This document shows, one piece after another, positions 1-7,404 of a DNA stretch of 19,008 nt. The stretch lies in the NCBI GenBank assembly GCA_003520555.1, contig DOUO01000031.1, forward strand, positions 1 through 19,008. The letters run 5' to 3'. The notes beneath the pieces are model-generated. The model made no database searches, had not been told where the DNA came from, and saw only the letters and a list, made by a program, of their open reading frames with translations. Every line of letters begins with the position of its first letter. Position 1 is the first letter of the stretch. This DNA comes from Oscillospiraceae bacterium. GTDB lineage: Bacteria; Bacillota; Clostridia; Oscillospirales; Acutalibacteraceae. The position numbers and the translations under genes were made by a program.

Positions 1-54
1 TTTATTTTGTCAATGATAAAAAACACAACAAATCGCAATTAACGGTTTATATTC

Positions 55-83
55 TTGCTTTTAATTGATATGTGGTGTATAAT
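55..83 (+). promoter_or_regulatory. Sigma-A promoter of the cohesin-domain gene
   Basis: TTGCTT (55-60) and TATAAT (78-83) are separated by exactly 17 bp. The predicted transcript would start near 90 and give a short leader before the ATG at 115. The -10 is a perfect match and the -35 matches four of six bases. Confidence 0.7.
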
Positions 84-114
84 TGAAGCAGAATTATGGG
101 AAGAAGGTATATTA

Positions 115-1569
115 ATGATAAAACGCGTGTTATCCTTTGCGCTTGTTATTATTACGGCGCTTTCGTTGCCGCTGTCTTTCGCTTCGGCGGCAGGTAAAAT
201 GAAAATTGCGCCAAAAGGCGTTTCGGCTCCCGCGTCGCCCGGCACAGAGGTTAAGGTTCCGGTTTATTTCACCAATAACCCCGGTTACGGCTTTGGTTAT
301 GTGGAAATGAAATGGGATAAAACAAAGCTTGAGTTTATGGACATCAAGTACTCAAAGCTTGCGCCCGCGCAATCAAGCGCCGCTCCGATTTATAAGGACG
401 GCTGGTACAAGATTTCCTTCGGCGACCAGCTCGCCCGTGAAAATTACAAGGGTGACGGCGTTGCGTTCACGCTTATTTTCAAGGTTGCCGATTCCGCTTC
501 CGCGGGAGATACAAAGGTAGAAATCTACGCTCCCGAGCTTTACGACTGGGAACTGAATGAAATCAGCGCCGACACCGCCGCGTCTGTGGTGAAGCTCACG
601 GGGAATTCGTCAGGTAAAAGCCCCGCTTCGTCAAACAAATCAAATAATTATAAAACCGACGACAAATCCCGGGCTTCGTCGGCCGATAAATCGTCAAAAT
701 CGGGCGGAAGCGGCGCGTCCGGTTTAAAAAATGAGGATAAAAAGGCAGAGAAAACCAAAATTATCCTTGCCGCCGAAACAGTCGGCGTTGAAAAAAAGTC
801 GGGCGCGCAGGTAAAGCTTCCCGTGCGTTTCAGCGAAAACACAGGCTACGCCTTCGGAACCGTGACCGCGAAGTGGGACAACTCCGCGTTAACTCTTACC
901 GATATTGAATACTCAAAGCTTGCTCCGAAGCAGGCGTACTCAAATCCCGTGAAAAACAACGGCAGCTTTATAATAATGTTCGGCAACGAGGCTGCCGTTC
1001 AAAACTTCACCGGCAAGGGCACCGCGTTCACGCTTGTATTCAAGGTTAATGATTCCGCCGAGGCGCGGAAATATGATATCAGCCTTGAAAAAACCGAGGC
1101 GTATACCTATGATTTAAAGGAAGTTGACGCGCAGGCGGTAAAGGGAAGCGTTAATATTGTTGACGGCAGTCACAAGCATACTCTTGAAAAAATAGCCAAG
1201 GCCGAACCGACCTGCGAAGCGGACGGAACGGAGGAATACTACATCTGCACCGCGTGCGGAATGAAGTTTTCCGACAATGACGGCAAACACGCCGTGGATT
1301 CGCCTAAGACTGTTCCCGCCTTGGGACATTCTTTGAAATATGACGAAGAAAAAAAGCTGTATGTATGTGAACGCTGCGGAAAAACCTTTGAGGATAAGGA
1401 AGGCAAAACCGAAATCGGCGGCACAATCTCCTCAACATCAGATTCGGCTCAGGGCGGTTTCCCGTTTGTCCCCGTAATAATCGGCGGTGGTATTGTGCTT
1501 GCTGCCGGCGCGGCGGCAGGAATAGTGATTTACCGCAGGAACAAACTTAAGAGCGGCGAAAAGCAATAA
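115..1569 (+). CDS. Membrane-anchored surface protein with two cohesin-like domains
   Basis: The predicted 484-aa protein has a signal peptide (1-25, cleavage likely after ASA), a first cohesin-like beta domain (about 28-162), a Ser/Lys/Asp-rich linker (163-213), a second cohesin-like domain (about 214-350), a Cys-pair region (about 352-432) with PTCEADG and two C-x-x-C-G motifs, and a C-terminal membrane helix (about 452-473) followed by basic RRNKLK. The two beta domains share GYGFGYV/GYAFGTV, KYSKLAP/EYSKLAP and GVAFTLIFKV/GTAFTLVFKV, so they arose by duplication. Cohesins bind dockerins in cellulosome-type assemblies; a tether outside the membrane is inferred. The ATG at 115 was chosen over the upstream TTG because the upstream stretch contains the promoter, GAAGAAGG precedes 115, and the signal peptide starts there. 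No dockerin protein is visible in the window. The cohesin call rests on pattern memory, not a profile search. Confidence 0.8.
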   Translation: MIKRVLSFALVIITALSLPLSFASAAGKMKIAPKGVSAPASPGTEVKVPVYFTNNPGYGFGYVEMKWDKTKLEFMDIKYSKLAPAQSSAAPIYKDGWYKISFGDQLARENYKGDGVAFTLIFKVADSASAGDTKVEIYAPELYDWELNEISADTAASVVKLTGNSSGKSPASSNKSNNYKTDDKSRASSADKSSKSGGSGASGLKNEDKKAEKTKIILAAETVGVEKKSGAQVKLPVRFSENTGYAFGTVTAKWDNSALTLTDIEYSKLAPKQAYSNPVKNNGSFIIMFGNEAAVQNFTGKGTAFTLVFKVNDSAEARKYDISLEKTEAYTYDLKEVDAQAVKGSVNIVDGSHKHTLEKIAKAEPTCEADGTEEYYICTACGMKFSDNDGKHAVDSPKTVPALGHSLKYDEEKKLYVCERCGKTFEDKEGKTEIGGTISSTSDSAQGGFPFVPVIIGGGIVLAAGAAAGIVIYRRNKLKSGEKQ

Positions 1570-1591
1570 AATTACAATATTATCATAAATA

Positions 1592-1619
1592 TTGACATCG
1601 TAAATATTTATAATATAAT
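1592..1619 (+). promoter_or_regulatory. Consensus promoter of the lipoprotein gene
   Basis: A perfect TTGACA (1592-1597) and perfect TATAAT (1614-1619) are separated by 16 bp in very AT-rich DNA. It lies in the gap after the cohesin gene, so the lipoprotein is probably transcribed independently and strongly. Confidence 0.8.
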
Positions 1620-1651
1620 ATAGGAGAACAAAATTTACGGAGGAAAGTATA

Positions 1652-2101
1652 ATGAAAAAATTAATCGCACTGGCACTTGCCATGGTAATGTGCGTCGCTG
1701 CTTTTGCAGGCTGCGGCTCAAAGGAAGTTAAACTCAGTGAAGTTATGAACAAAATCAACACAGAGTACAAGCTCGACCTTAAGAGCATTGACGACCTTAA
1801 TAAGTATTATCAGATTAACAACGACGACGTAAAGCAGTTTGCCGCCGAAATCAATTCCGACACAAACGCTCCCGTTGAGGTAGTTCTTGTTGAGGCAAAG
1901 GATAAGGACGCTGCCGCAAACGTTGAAAAGGCTTTGCAGACCCGTCTTAACTCAATCATCAATATGTACGGCAGTTACACACCCGAGAAAAAAGCAATGG
2001 CGCAGGCATGCAAGGTAACAAACGAAAATAACTTCGTAACTCTTATTGTTGCCGACGACGCCGATAAGATGCTCCAAACATTTAACGAGGCAATTAAATA
2101 A
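1652..2101 (+). CDS. Small DUF4358-type lipoprotein
   Basis: The predicted 149-aa protein starts with a lipoprotein signal peptide: basic MKK, a hydrophobic core and a lipobox FAGC, with the lipidated Cys at about residue 20. It should be exported and anchored to the outer face of the membrane. The mature part resembles the DUF4358 family of Clostridia: a segment of the form P-V-E-V-V-L-V-E-A-K-D, a helix with AANVEKALQTRL, then the Y-T-P-E-K segment and a final LIVADDADKM strand-turn. The function of that family is unknown to me. The start is supported by GGAGGA 8 nt upstream. The gene stands alone between a consensus promoter and an intrinsic terminator, which suggests a monocistronic, well-expressed unit. 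The family call is from recall of its pattern. Confidence 0.75.
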   Translation: MKKLIALALAMVMCVAAFAGCGSKEVKLSEVMNKINTEYKLDLKSIDDLNKYYQINNDDVKQFAAEINSDTNAPVEVVLVEAKDKDAAANVEKALQTRLNSIINMYGSYTPEKKAMAQACKVTNENNFVTLIVADDADKMLQTFNEAIK

Positions 2102-2115
2102 TCAATTCAAATTGT

Positions 2116-2141
2116 CGGGCGGACGCTGTTCGCCCGCTTTT
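2116..2141 (+). terminator. Intrinsic terminator after the lipoprotein gene
   Basis: The arms CGGGCGGAC (2116-2124) and GTTCGCCCG (2128-2136) form a 9-bp stem with one G-T pair and a 3-nt loop, followed by CTTTTGCTT. It lies 15 bp after the lipoprotein stop and 27 bp before the next start codon. Confidence 0.8.
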
Positions 2142-2167
2142 GCTTATTACAGACAAAGGCGGAAAAC

Positions 2168-4414
2168 ATGACACAAAGCGATATCAAACAAAACTTTTCA
2201 CATATGAATAAAATGCAGCAGCAGGCGGTTTTTGCTACCGAAGGACCTTTGCTTATTCTTGCGGGCGCGGGTTCGGGAAAAACTACCGTGCTTGTAAACC
2301 GCATTGCTTATATTTTGCAGTCAGGACTTTGTAACCCGTGGAACATCCTTGCAATTACCTTCACAAACAAGGCTGCCGGCGAGCTTAAGGAAAGAATTTG
2401 CAACGCCGTACCCGAAGGCGGTGCAGACATCTGGGCGGCAACCTTCCACTCAACCTGCGCGCGCATACTCCGCCGCTACGGAGACAAGCTGGGGTATTCC
2501 TCGCATTTTACGGTGTATGCCACCGACGACCAGAAAAAGCTTTGCAAGGATATTGTTAAACAGCTTCATATTGACGAAAAGCAGCTTCCTGTCAAAAATA
2601 TTCTGTCTGAAATCTCAAAGGCAAAGGATAAGATGATTACTCCCCGGCAAATGCTCGAAACCGCTGAGTATGACTACAGACGGGTGTCTGTCGCGAAGGT
2701 TTACGAGGTTTACCAGGCAAGGCTGAAAACCGCCGACGCAATGGATTTTGACGACCTTCTTTGCAAAACCGTCGAGCTGTTTGAACAGTTCCCGGAAATT
2801 TTAGGCTTTTATCAAAATCAGTTCAAATACATTATGGTTGACGAATACCAGGACACCAACAAGGTGCAGTACCGTTTTGTATCCATGCTGGCGCAAAAAT
2901 ACGGCAATATCTGCGTTGTCGGCGACGACGACCAAAGTATATACAAATTCCGCGGAGCTACAATCGAGAACATTCTTTCGTTTGAAAACACCTTCAAGGG
3001 CGCTCAAATCATCCGCCTTGAACAAAATTACCGCAGCACGCAGAACATCCTTGACGCGGCAAACTCGGTAATTTCAAACAACACCGTCCGCAAGGGCAAA
3101 ACCCTGTGGACGCAAAACCCGAAGGGCGAAAAAATCGAGCTTCACACCGCCGACGACGAACGTGACGAAGCGCGGTTTATTGCCAAAACAATCATGGAAG
3201 GCGTTGCCGACGGCAAAAAATATTCCGACTTCGCAATTCTTTACCGCACAAACGCGCAGTCAAACGCCGTTGAGCAGGCTCTTTCGCGCAGCGGAATACC
3301 TCACCGCATTATCGGCGGACACCGCTTTTATGACCGCGAGGAAATCCGCGACATGATTGCCTATTTGCAGGTAATAAACAATCCTCACGATGACGTAAGG
3401 CTGACGCGCATAATAAACGTTCCAAAACGCGCGATCGGAGCGCGAACCGTTGAAATTGCCGCCGATATTGCCGCGGGACTCGGCGAAAGCATATATTCGG
3501 TAATCAGGGAAGCGGACAGCTATCCGCAGCTTTCACGCGCGGCTGCAAAGCTGAAAAGCTTTGTTGGACTTATTGACGGCTTTATTGAAGCCGAGCAAAG
3601 CGGCGATTATTCTTTAGCGGAATTATACAACCTGGTGTTAGAGCACACCGATTATGAAACATACCTCAAAAACGAGAAGGAAAACGCCGAAGTACGCATT
3701 GAAAACATCGAGGAGCTTTCGTCAAATATAATCAAGTTTGAGGAGGACTACGATGAAGAAGCCGACCTTTCCGCTTTTCTTGAAGAAATTTCACTTATGA
3801 CCGATATCGACAACTACGACGCCGACGCCGATACCTGCGTCATGATGACGCTTCACAGCGCGAAGGGGCTTGAATTTCCGGTCGTATTCATCACCGGAAT
3901 GGAGGACGGGTTGTTTCCTTCAATTGCCTCAATGATGAATCCCGACGAAATCAACGAAGAACGCCGCCTTGCGTATGTCGGCATTACAAGGGCAAAGCAA
4001 AAGCTTTATCTGACAAAAACAAAGTCCCGTATGCTGTTCGGCTCAACAACCTATAATAAGGAATCGCGCTTTGTCAGTGAAATTCCGGACGACCTGCTTG
4101 AAAAAACAGGCGAGGAACGCAAGGCCTATTCCAATCCGGGCGGCTTCGCGAATTTCTCCGGCGGCGCTTCGGTACCGCTCGGCGGCGCTGCGTCAAAATC
4201 CCGTTACGCCGGAAAGTTCAATTCATACCAAAAGCCTCCCGTAAAGTCCGGAGTTACATACAGCGTAGGCGACACGGTGCTTCACAAGGTTTTCGGCAGG
4301 GGAATGATTATGAGCACCGCAAAAATGGGCAACGACACTTTGCTTGAAATCGCGTTTGAAAAGGCGGGAACAAAAAAGCTTATGGCAAATTTCTGCAAGA
4401 TGGAAAAAATCTGA
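2168..4414 (+). CDS. pcrA: ATP-dependent 3'-5' DNA helicase, PcrA/UvrD type
   Basis: The 748-aa product is a superfamily 1A helicase that unwinds DNA in repair and replication and displaces RecA and RNA polymerase in other Firmicutes. Visible motifs in order: Walker A AGAGSGKT (32-39), ITFTNKAA (Ia), Walker B DEYQDT (225-230), motif III GDDDQSIYKFRGA (252-264), NYRS (287-290), motif V MTLHSAKGLEFPVV and motif VI YVGITRAKQKLYL. The C-terminal 55 residues, after a Gly/Ser/Pro-rich linker, carry the small YSVGDTVLHKVFGRG...domain typical of PcrA. Length matches the family (about 720-750). The Shine-Dalgarno is weak (AAGGCGG). No promoter is evident between the preceding terminator and the ATG, so transcription may depend on read-through or on an internal upstream promoter. 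The next gene follows after 15 nt, suggesting co-transcription. Confidence 0.95.
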   Translation: MTQSDIKQNFSHMNKMQQQAVFATEGPLLILAGAGSGKTTVLVNRIAYILQSGLCNPWNILAITFTNKAAGELKERICNAVPEGGADIWAATFHSTCARILRRYGDKLGYSSHFTVYATDDQKKLCKDIVKQLHIDEKQLPVKNILSEISKAKDKMITPRQMLETAEYDYRRVSVAKVYEVYQARLKTADAMDFDDLLCKTVELFEQFPEILGFYQNQFKYIMVDEYQDTNKVQYRFVSMLAQKYGNICVVGDDDQSIYKFRGATIENILSFENTFKGAQIIRLEQNYRSTQNILDAANSVISNNTVRKGKTLWTQNPKGEKIELHTADDERDEARFIAKTIMEGVADGKKYSDFAILYRTNAQSNAVEQALSRSGIPHRIIGGHRFYDREEIRDMIAYLQVINNPHDDVRLTRIINVPKRAIGARTVEIAADIAAGLGESIYSVIREADSYPQLSRAAAKLKSFVGLIDGFIEAEQSGDYSLAELYNLVLEHTDYETYLKNEKENAEVRIENIEELSSNIIKFEEDYDEEADLSAFLEEISLMTDIDNYDADADTCVMMTLHSAKGLEFPVVFITGMEDGLFPSIASMMNPDEINEERRLAYVGITRAKQKLYLTKTKSRMLFGSTTYNKESRFVSEIPDDLLEKTGEERKAYSNPGGFANFSGGASVPLGGAASKSRYAGKFNSYQKPPVKSGVTYSVGDTVLHKVFGRGMIMSTAKMGNDTLLEIAFEKAGTKKLMANFCKMEKI

Positions 4415-4429
4415 TAAAGGGTGTAAGCT

Positions 4430-5644
4430 ATGAAAAATTATAAATTCGCGCTTTGCGCCGTGCTTTCAATCTTAATTGCCGCAGCCGCGTTTACCGGCTG
4501 CAATAACAACGATAAATCCTCGGCAACCGAAACAAATCCCGTTTCTACCGAAAAGGCTACGGTTCAGCCCGCAACTTCCGCTCCGGCAACCAAGCCGTCA
4601 ACGGACGACAGCGCGTCGGAAAAACAGCGCAAATATAACTTTTTGGCTATTAAGCAAAAGTCCGACGCAATCTATTCAAGCCTTGACGATATTATTTCGG
4701 ACAATAATTTCAGCGGTTCGGTGTATTTAAAGCTCGGAAACGATTTGGAATTTAACAAATGCTCGGGTTCGTCGGATGAGGTGCAGCGCAAAAAGAATTC
4801 GCTCCACACAAATTTTTACACAGGTTCACTTACAAAGCATATTACTGCAGCGGCGGTATTAAAGCTCAGCGAAGAAAAAAAGCTCAGCCTTGACGATAAC
4901 CTCGGCAAATATTTCCCCGATTGCTCCTACGCGAAAGATGTTACAATTAAAAATCTGCTCACCATGACCTCGGCTGTTCCGAGCTACACCAAGGTCGCAA
5001 ACGGCAAGCTTCAGCTTGTTGATGAGCTTGATAAAAAAATCAAAGAGGACTACAGCGAAAAAAAGAACAAATCCGCTGTGCTTAACTGGATTTTGTCACA
5101 AAAGCTTAACGACAGGGCAGGCAAGAAGTATAAATACTCCGACAGCGGATATTTTCTGCTGGGGGAAATCATCGAAAAGGCTTCCGGCACCAGCTATACC
5201 GCTTATGTTTCCGAAAATATTTTAAAGCCCTTGGGCATGAACAACTCAGGCTTTAAAGCTCCGTCAAGTCTTGCCACGGCATATGACGATAAAAACGAAA
5301 GTGTAAATAAACTGACCCTGGGCGGCGTAGGTTACTCGGCTCTCGGCTTTATTTCCAACGTTTCCGACACCATACGTTATATAGAGGGCATTTTTGATGA
5401 AAACGTAATCAACAGCAATTCGCTTTTGGCAATGCATACCCCGTTTTTAAACGGTTACGGCTACGGAGTTAAAATTGACGGCGACAGAATTGAAATATCC
5501 TCAAATCTCGGCGCGTACAGCGCGACCGTAACCTATTCAACGGACGAAACAGAGCTTTATGTAGCTTACAGCAACTACGCAAGCTCCGACGCGCACGCGT
5601 TAAATGTTTTGTTCAAGGATTACCTCAAGGAATTCTTAATTTAA
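4430..5644 (+). CDS. Beta-lactamase-fold (class C/CubicO-like) serine hydrolase lipoprotein
   Basis: The predicted 404-aa product has a lipoprotein signal with lipobox FTGC (Cys24), a Ser/Thr/Pro/Ala-rich spacer to about residue 65, and a penicillin-binding/beta-lactamase-like domain to the end. The nucleophile motif is S133-L-T-K136, in the usual YTGSLTKHITA context. The second motif is Y236-S-D238, where family members usually have Y-x-N. The region SALGFISNVSDTIRYIEGI matches the family segment before the third motif, but the usual H-x-G near the C-terminus appears as N359-L-G361. Homologues act as D,D-peptidases, esterases or lactamases outside the membrane; which applies here cannot be told, and the variant motifs leave activity uncertain. 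AAAGGGTG precedes the ATG. It sits 15 nt after pcrA with no terminator between, although no functional link is obvious. Confidence 0.85.
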   Translation: MKNYKFALCAVLSILIAAAAFTGCNNNDKSSATETNPVSTEKATVQPATSAPATKPSTDDSASEKQRKYNFLAIKQKSDAIYSSLDDIISDNNFSGSVYLKLGNDLEFNKCSGSSDEVQRKKNSLHTNFYTGSLTKHITAAAVLKLSEEKKLSLDDNLGKYFPDCSYAKDVTIKNLLTMTSAVPSYTKVANGKLQLVDELDKKIKEDYSEKKNKSAVLNWILSQKLNDRAGKKYKYSDSGYFLLGEIIEKASGTSYTAYVSENILKPLGMNNSGFKAPSSLATAYDDKNESVNKLTLGGVGYSALGFISNVSDTIRYIEGIFDENVINSNSLLAMHTPFLNGYGYGVKIDGDRIEISSNLGAYSATVTYSTDETELYVAYSNYASSDAHALNVLFKDYLKEFLI

Positions 5645-5657
5645 TATCACCATAAAT

Positions 5658-5717
5658 AAAAACCTCCATAAAATGTATTGTACAGTGTAATTCTGTAAAT
5701 ACTTAATGGAGGTTTTT
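5658..5717 (+). promoter_or_regulatory. 12-bp inverted repeat whose right arm contains the next gene's Shine-Dalgarno
   Basis: AAAAACCTCCAT (5658-5669) is perfectly complementary to ATGGAGGTTTTT (5706-5717), with a 36-nt loop. The right arm contains GGAGG (5708-5712), the ribosome site of the ATG at 5720. In RNA the left arm CCTCC would mask it. The run of T after GGAGG also gives the element the form of a weak terminator for the preceding serine hydrolase gene. A TACAGTGTA palindrome (5681-5689) lies in the loop. Confidence 0.6.
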
Positions 5718-5719
5718 TC

Positions 5720-6556
5720 ATGTCGGATGTAACTATGGAAACAGAATCCGCCGAGGAAATGAAAAATTCCGCGGCGGAGTTCGAACCCGTGTGTCTTGAT
5801 GTGCCGCGTATTTATGACAGCTGCGGCGCAAAGGATTGTTTAAGAGATTTAACGGTGTTTTTTACAGCCGCGAATCAGGAGCTTATTGACGCGGCAACGT
5901 CTGTGCGCGTCAACAAAATCAGTGTTATCACCGCAACGGTTGACGTTGACTCGGTAGCTTTTCACCGCGGCTACTACGCTGTGGATATAATTTGCTATTA
6001 CAACGTCTGCTGCGAGGTTTATTCGGGCGCGGCAAACACACCGACTTCGTTAAACGGACTCGCGACGTCCGCCAAGCGTGTTGTGCTTTACGGCAGCGAC
6101 GCCTGCGTCAAGGTATTTTCAAGCGACTCCGAGCCTGAAATTGATGTGTCCGAGCTTGACTGCTGCAACGGTTATCCCGTAACAATGCCGCGCGCTACGG
6201 TTCAAATTTCAAGCCCGATGGCGCTTTCGTCAGCCGTATCTCCCGTAACCGCGCCGGTAATTCTGCCGTTTGTACCCGAAAACGTTACCGAATTTTTCGG
6301 CGAAGCCTTGGTTGCTCCCGAAACCCAGCAGGTGCAGGTGACAATCGGCGTGTTTACAATTGCCCAGCTTTCGCGCAACGTTCAGCTTACCTTGCCCTCG
6401 TATGATTTCTGCGTGCCGCGCAAGGAATGTGACAGCCGCACCGACGACCCGTGCGAAGCGTTCGGTAAAATTGATTTTCCCGCCGATTCGTTCTTTCCGC
6501 CCAGCTCCATTGACAGCGATACCGACTCCGCGCCGTTTGATTGTCATTGCCGCTGA
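5720..6556 (+). CDS. Cys-rich protein of an uncharacterised clostridial family
   Basis: The 278-aa product has no signal peptide or membrane segment and holds 14 cysteines (25, 35, 40, 92, 97, 98, 129, 148, 149, 231, 237, 245, 275, 277). I recall clostridial hypothetical proteins with the same landmarks: a VxRIYDSCxxKDCLxDL start (here 28-44), a segment like VDVDSVAFHRGYYAVDI (74-90), VVLYGSDACVKVFSS (121-135) and PVTMPRATVQ. The pattern suggests a beta-rich structural protein. A spore-coat or exosporium role would suit the Cys content but is only a guess; no sporulation-specific promoter was identified. The tail (246-278) is rich in Ser, Asp and Pro and ends CHCR. The start is fixed by GGAGG 7 nt upstream, which is part of the inverted repeat described separately. 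The gene stands alone; the next gene converges on it. Confidence 0.75.
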   Translation: MSDVTMETESAEEMKNSAAEFEPVCLDVPRIYDSCGAKDCLRDLTVFFTAANQELIDAATSVRVNKISVITATVDVDSVAFHRGYYAVDIICYYNVCCEVYSGAANTPTSLNGLATSAKRVVLYGSDACVKVFSSDSEPEIDVSELDCCNGYPVTMPRATVQISSPMALSSAVSPVTAPVILPFVPENVTEFFGEALVAPETQQVQVTIGVFTIAQLSRNVQLTLPSYDFCVPRKECDSRTDDPCEAFGKIDFPADSFFPPSSIDSDTDSAPFDCHCR

Positions 6557-6577
6557 GTAAAACAAGGCAATTAACGC

Positions 6578-6601
6578 AAGGGAGGCGCGGCCGCCTCCCT
6601 T
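6578..6601 (+). terminator. Perfect 10-bp hairpin after the Cys-rich gene
   Basis: AAGGGAGGCG (6578-6587) pairs with CGCCTCCCTT (6592-6601) around a CGGC loop, with a NotI-type GCGGCCGC at its centre. It lies 21 bp past the stop codon, but no T-run follows on the + strand, so it is at best an inefficient terminator or a 3'-end stabilising structure. Confidence 0.45.
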
Positions 6602-6607
6602 AAACAC

Positions 6608-6633
6608 AAAAAAGGAGGCAGCCCTGCCTCCTT
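6608..6633 (-). terminator. Intrinsic terminator of the HAD phosphatase gene
   Basis: Read on the minus strand, AAGGAGGCA and TGCCTCCTT form a 9-bp stem (6625-6633 with 6612-6620) around a GGGC loop, followed by a six-T run (6608-6613, two of which also pair). The gene's TAA stop (6632-6634) lies in the stem. Confidence 0.8.
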
Positions 6634-7204
6634 AATTATTTGCGAACTTCCACGGCGTTATCTCGTCATTCTTGACCATAAACGCCTGATCGGCTATTTC
6701 CGCCATAGGCGTATCGCTGTAGCTGTCCGAGTAAAATTCGCATATTTCAACATCGCCGAGCTCCTCGTAAAGCCTGCGCACTTTTTCCTTGCCGTGGCAG
6801 TTTATACCGTCGTATATTCCCGTGCGTTTATCTACCTTTGAAGCAATCAGGTTTTTCAGTCCCAGCCTTTCGCAGACAGGGGACAGCAAAAAATACGGCG
6901 ACGCGGATATAATAACGTCGTCCTCGGCCTTTTGTTTTAAATAAAACGGCTTGACGCGGCTGATGTTTTTGTCCCAAAACAGTTTTATTTCATCGTCAAC
7001 GCATTTAATGCAGGTCAGAAAACGGTACATAGTTTGTTTGAAATCCGTTTTGGTACCTTTTTTAAATACATAAAATTTTATAAAAGCCGATAAAAGCGAA
7101 GGTGCTTTAAGTAAAATCCTCGGATGACGTTTAACGGAGAATATGTAAAAACGTGCTGTTGAATCACCGTAAAACACAGTGTTGTCAAAGTCATAAGCGT
7201 TCAT
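6632..7204 (-). CDS. HAD-superfamily IB phosphatase (SerB-like)
   Basis: The predicted 190-aa cytoplasmic phosphatase belongs to the HAD superfamily, subfamily IB. Motif I is DFDNT (residues 5-9; nucleophile Asp5 and acid/base Asp7), motif II is IISASP, motif III is the Lys of HGKEKVRRL, and motif IV is FYSDSYSDTPM with two metal-ligand Asp. The C-terminal DEITPWKFAN resembles the end of this group. A Lys/Phe-rich cap region lies between motifs I and II. Relatives hydrolyse phosphoserine or other small phosphomonoesters; the substrate is not evident. The ATG at 7204 was preferred to the one two codons upstream (7210) because GGAAGG lies 9 nt from it and relatives start just before the DFD motif. 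It is transcribed alone from an extended -10 promoter, convergent with the Cys-rich gene and divergent from the DUF5685 operon. Confidence 0.85.
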   Translation of the reverse strand: MNAYDFDNTVFYGDSTARFYIFSVKRHPRILLKAPSLLSAFIKFYVFKKGTKTDFKQTMYRFLTCIKCVDDEIKLFWDKNISRVKPFYLKQKAEDDVIISASPYFLLSPVCERLGLKNLIASKVDKRTGIYDGINCHGKEKVRRLYEELGDVEICEFYSDSYSDTPMAEIADQAFMVKNDEITPWKFANN

Positions 7205-7251
7205 AATCATTAACCTTCCCTGACATGATACACGGTTTTTTCTGTATAGGA

Positions 7252-7260
7252 ATTATAACA
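7252..7260 (-). promoter_or_regulatory. Extended -10 promoter of the HAD gene
   Basis: The minus strand reads TGTTATAAT, a perfect TGn plus TATAAT extended -10 (+ strand 7252-7260). The DNA at the expected -35 is GC/A-rich and does not match TTGACA, as is allowed for extended -10 promoters. Transcription would start about 40 nt before the gene. Confidence 0.55.
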
Positions 7261-7262
7261 CT

Positions 7263-7284
7263 GCGCGCTGCACGCGCTTTTTTT
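7263..7284 (+). terminator. Terminator-like hairpin facing + in the divergent gap
   Basis: GCGCG (7263-7267) pairs with CGCGC (7273-7277) around a CTGCA loop and is followed by seven T (7278-7284). Its orientation is +, yet no + strand gene ends here; the nearest upstream + gene stops at 6556. It may end read-through or antisense transcripts across the HAD gene. Confidence 0.5.
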
Positions 7285-7345
7285 AGTGTAGCATATGAAA
7301 ATTGTAAAATAATTCCAAAAAAGAAAAAATCTTTATGTAATACTA

Positions 7346-7374
7346 TTGCAAATTTGTAAGATTTATTGTATAAT
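7346..7374 (+). promoter_or_regulatory. Promoter of the DUF5685/J-domain operon
   Basis: TTGCAA (7346-7351) and a perfect TATAAT (7369-7374) are separated by 17 bp. The start codon is about 30 bp beyond the -10, giving a short leader. Confidence 0.75.
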
Positions 7375-7404
7375 TAAATAGAATATAATACAAGGGGTAG
7401 TTTT

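Noticed and set aside
1438..1788. A minus-strand frame of 116 codons across the cohesin/lipoprotein gap
   Set aside because: It overlaps a consensus + promoter and the N-terminus of the lipoprotein; no ribosome site.
6230..6607. A minus-strand frame of 125 codons opposite the Cys-rich gene
   Set aside because: No Shine-Dalgarno or promoter, and it lies across hairpins and a well-supported family gene.
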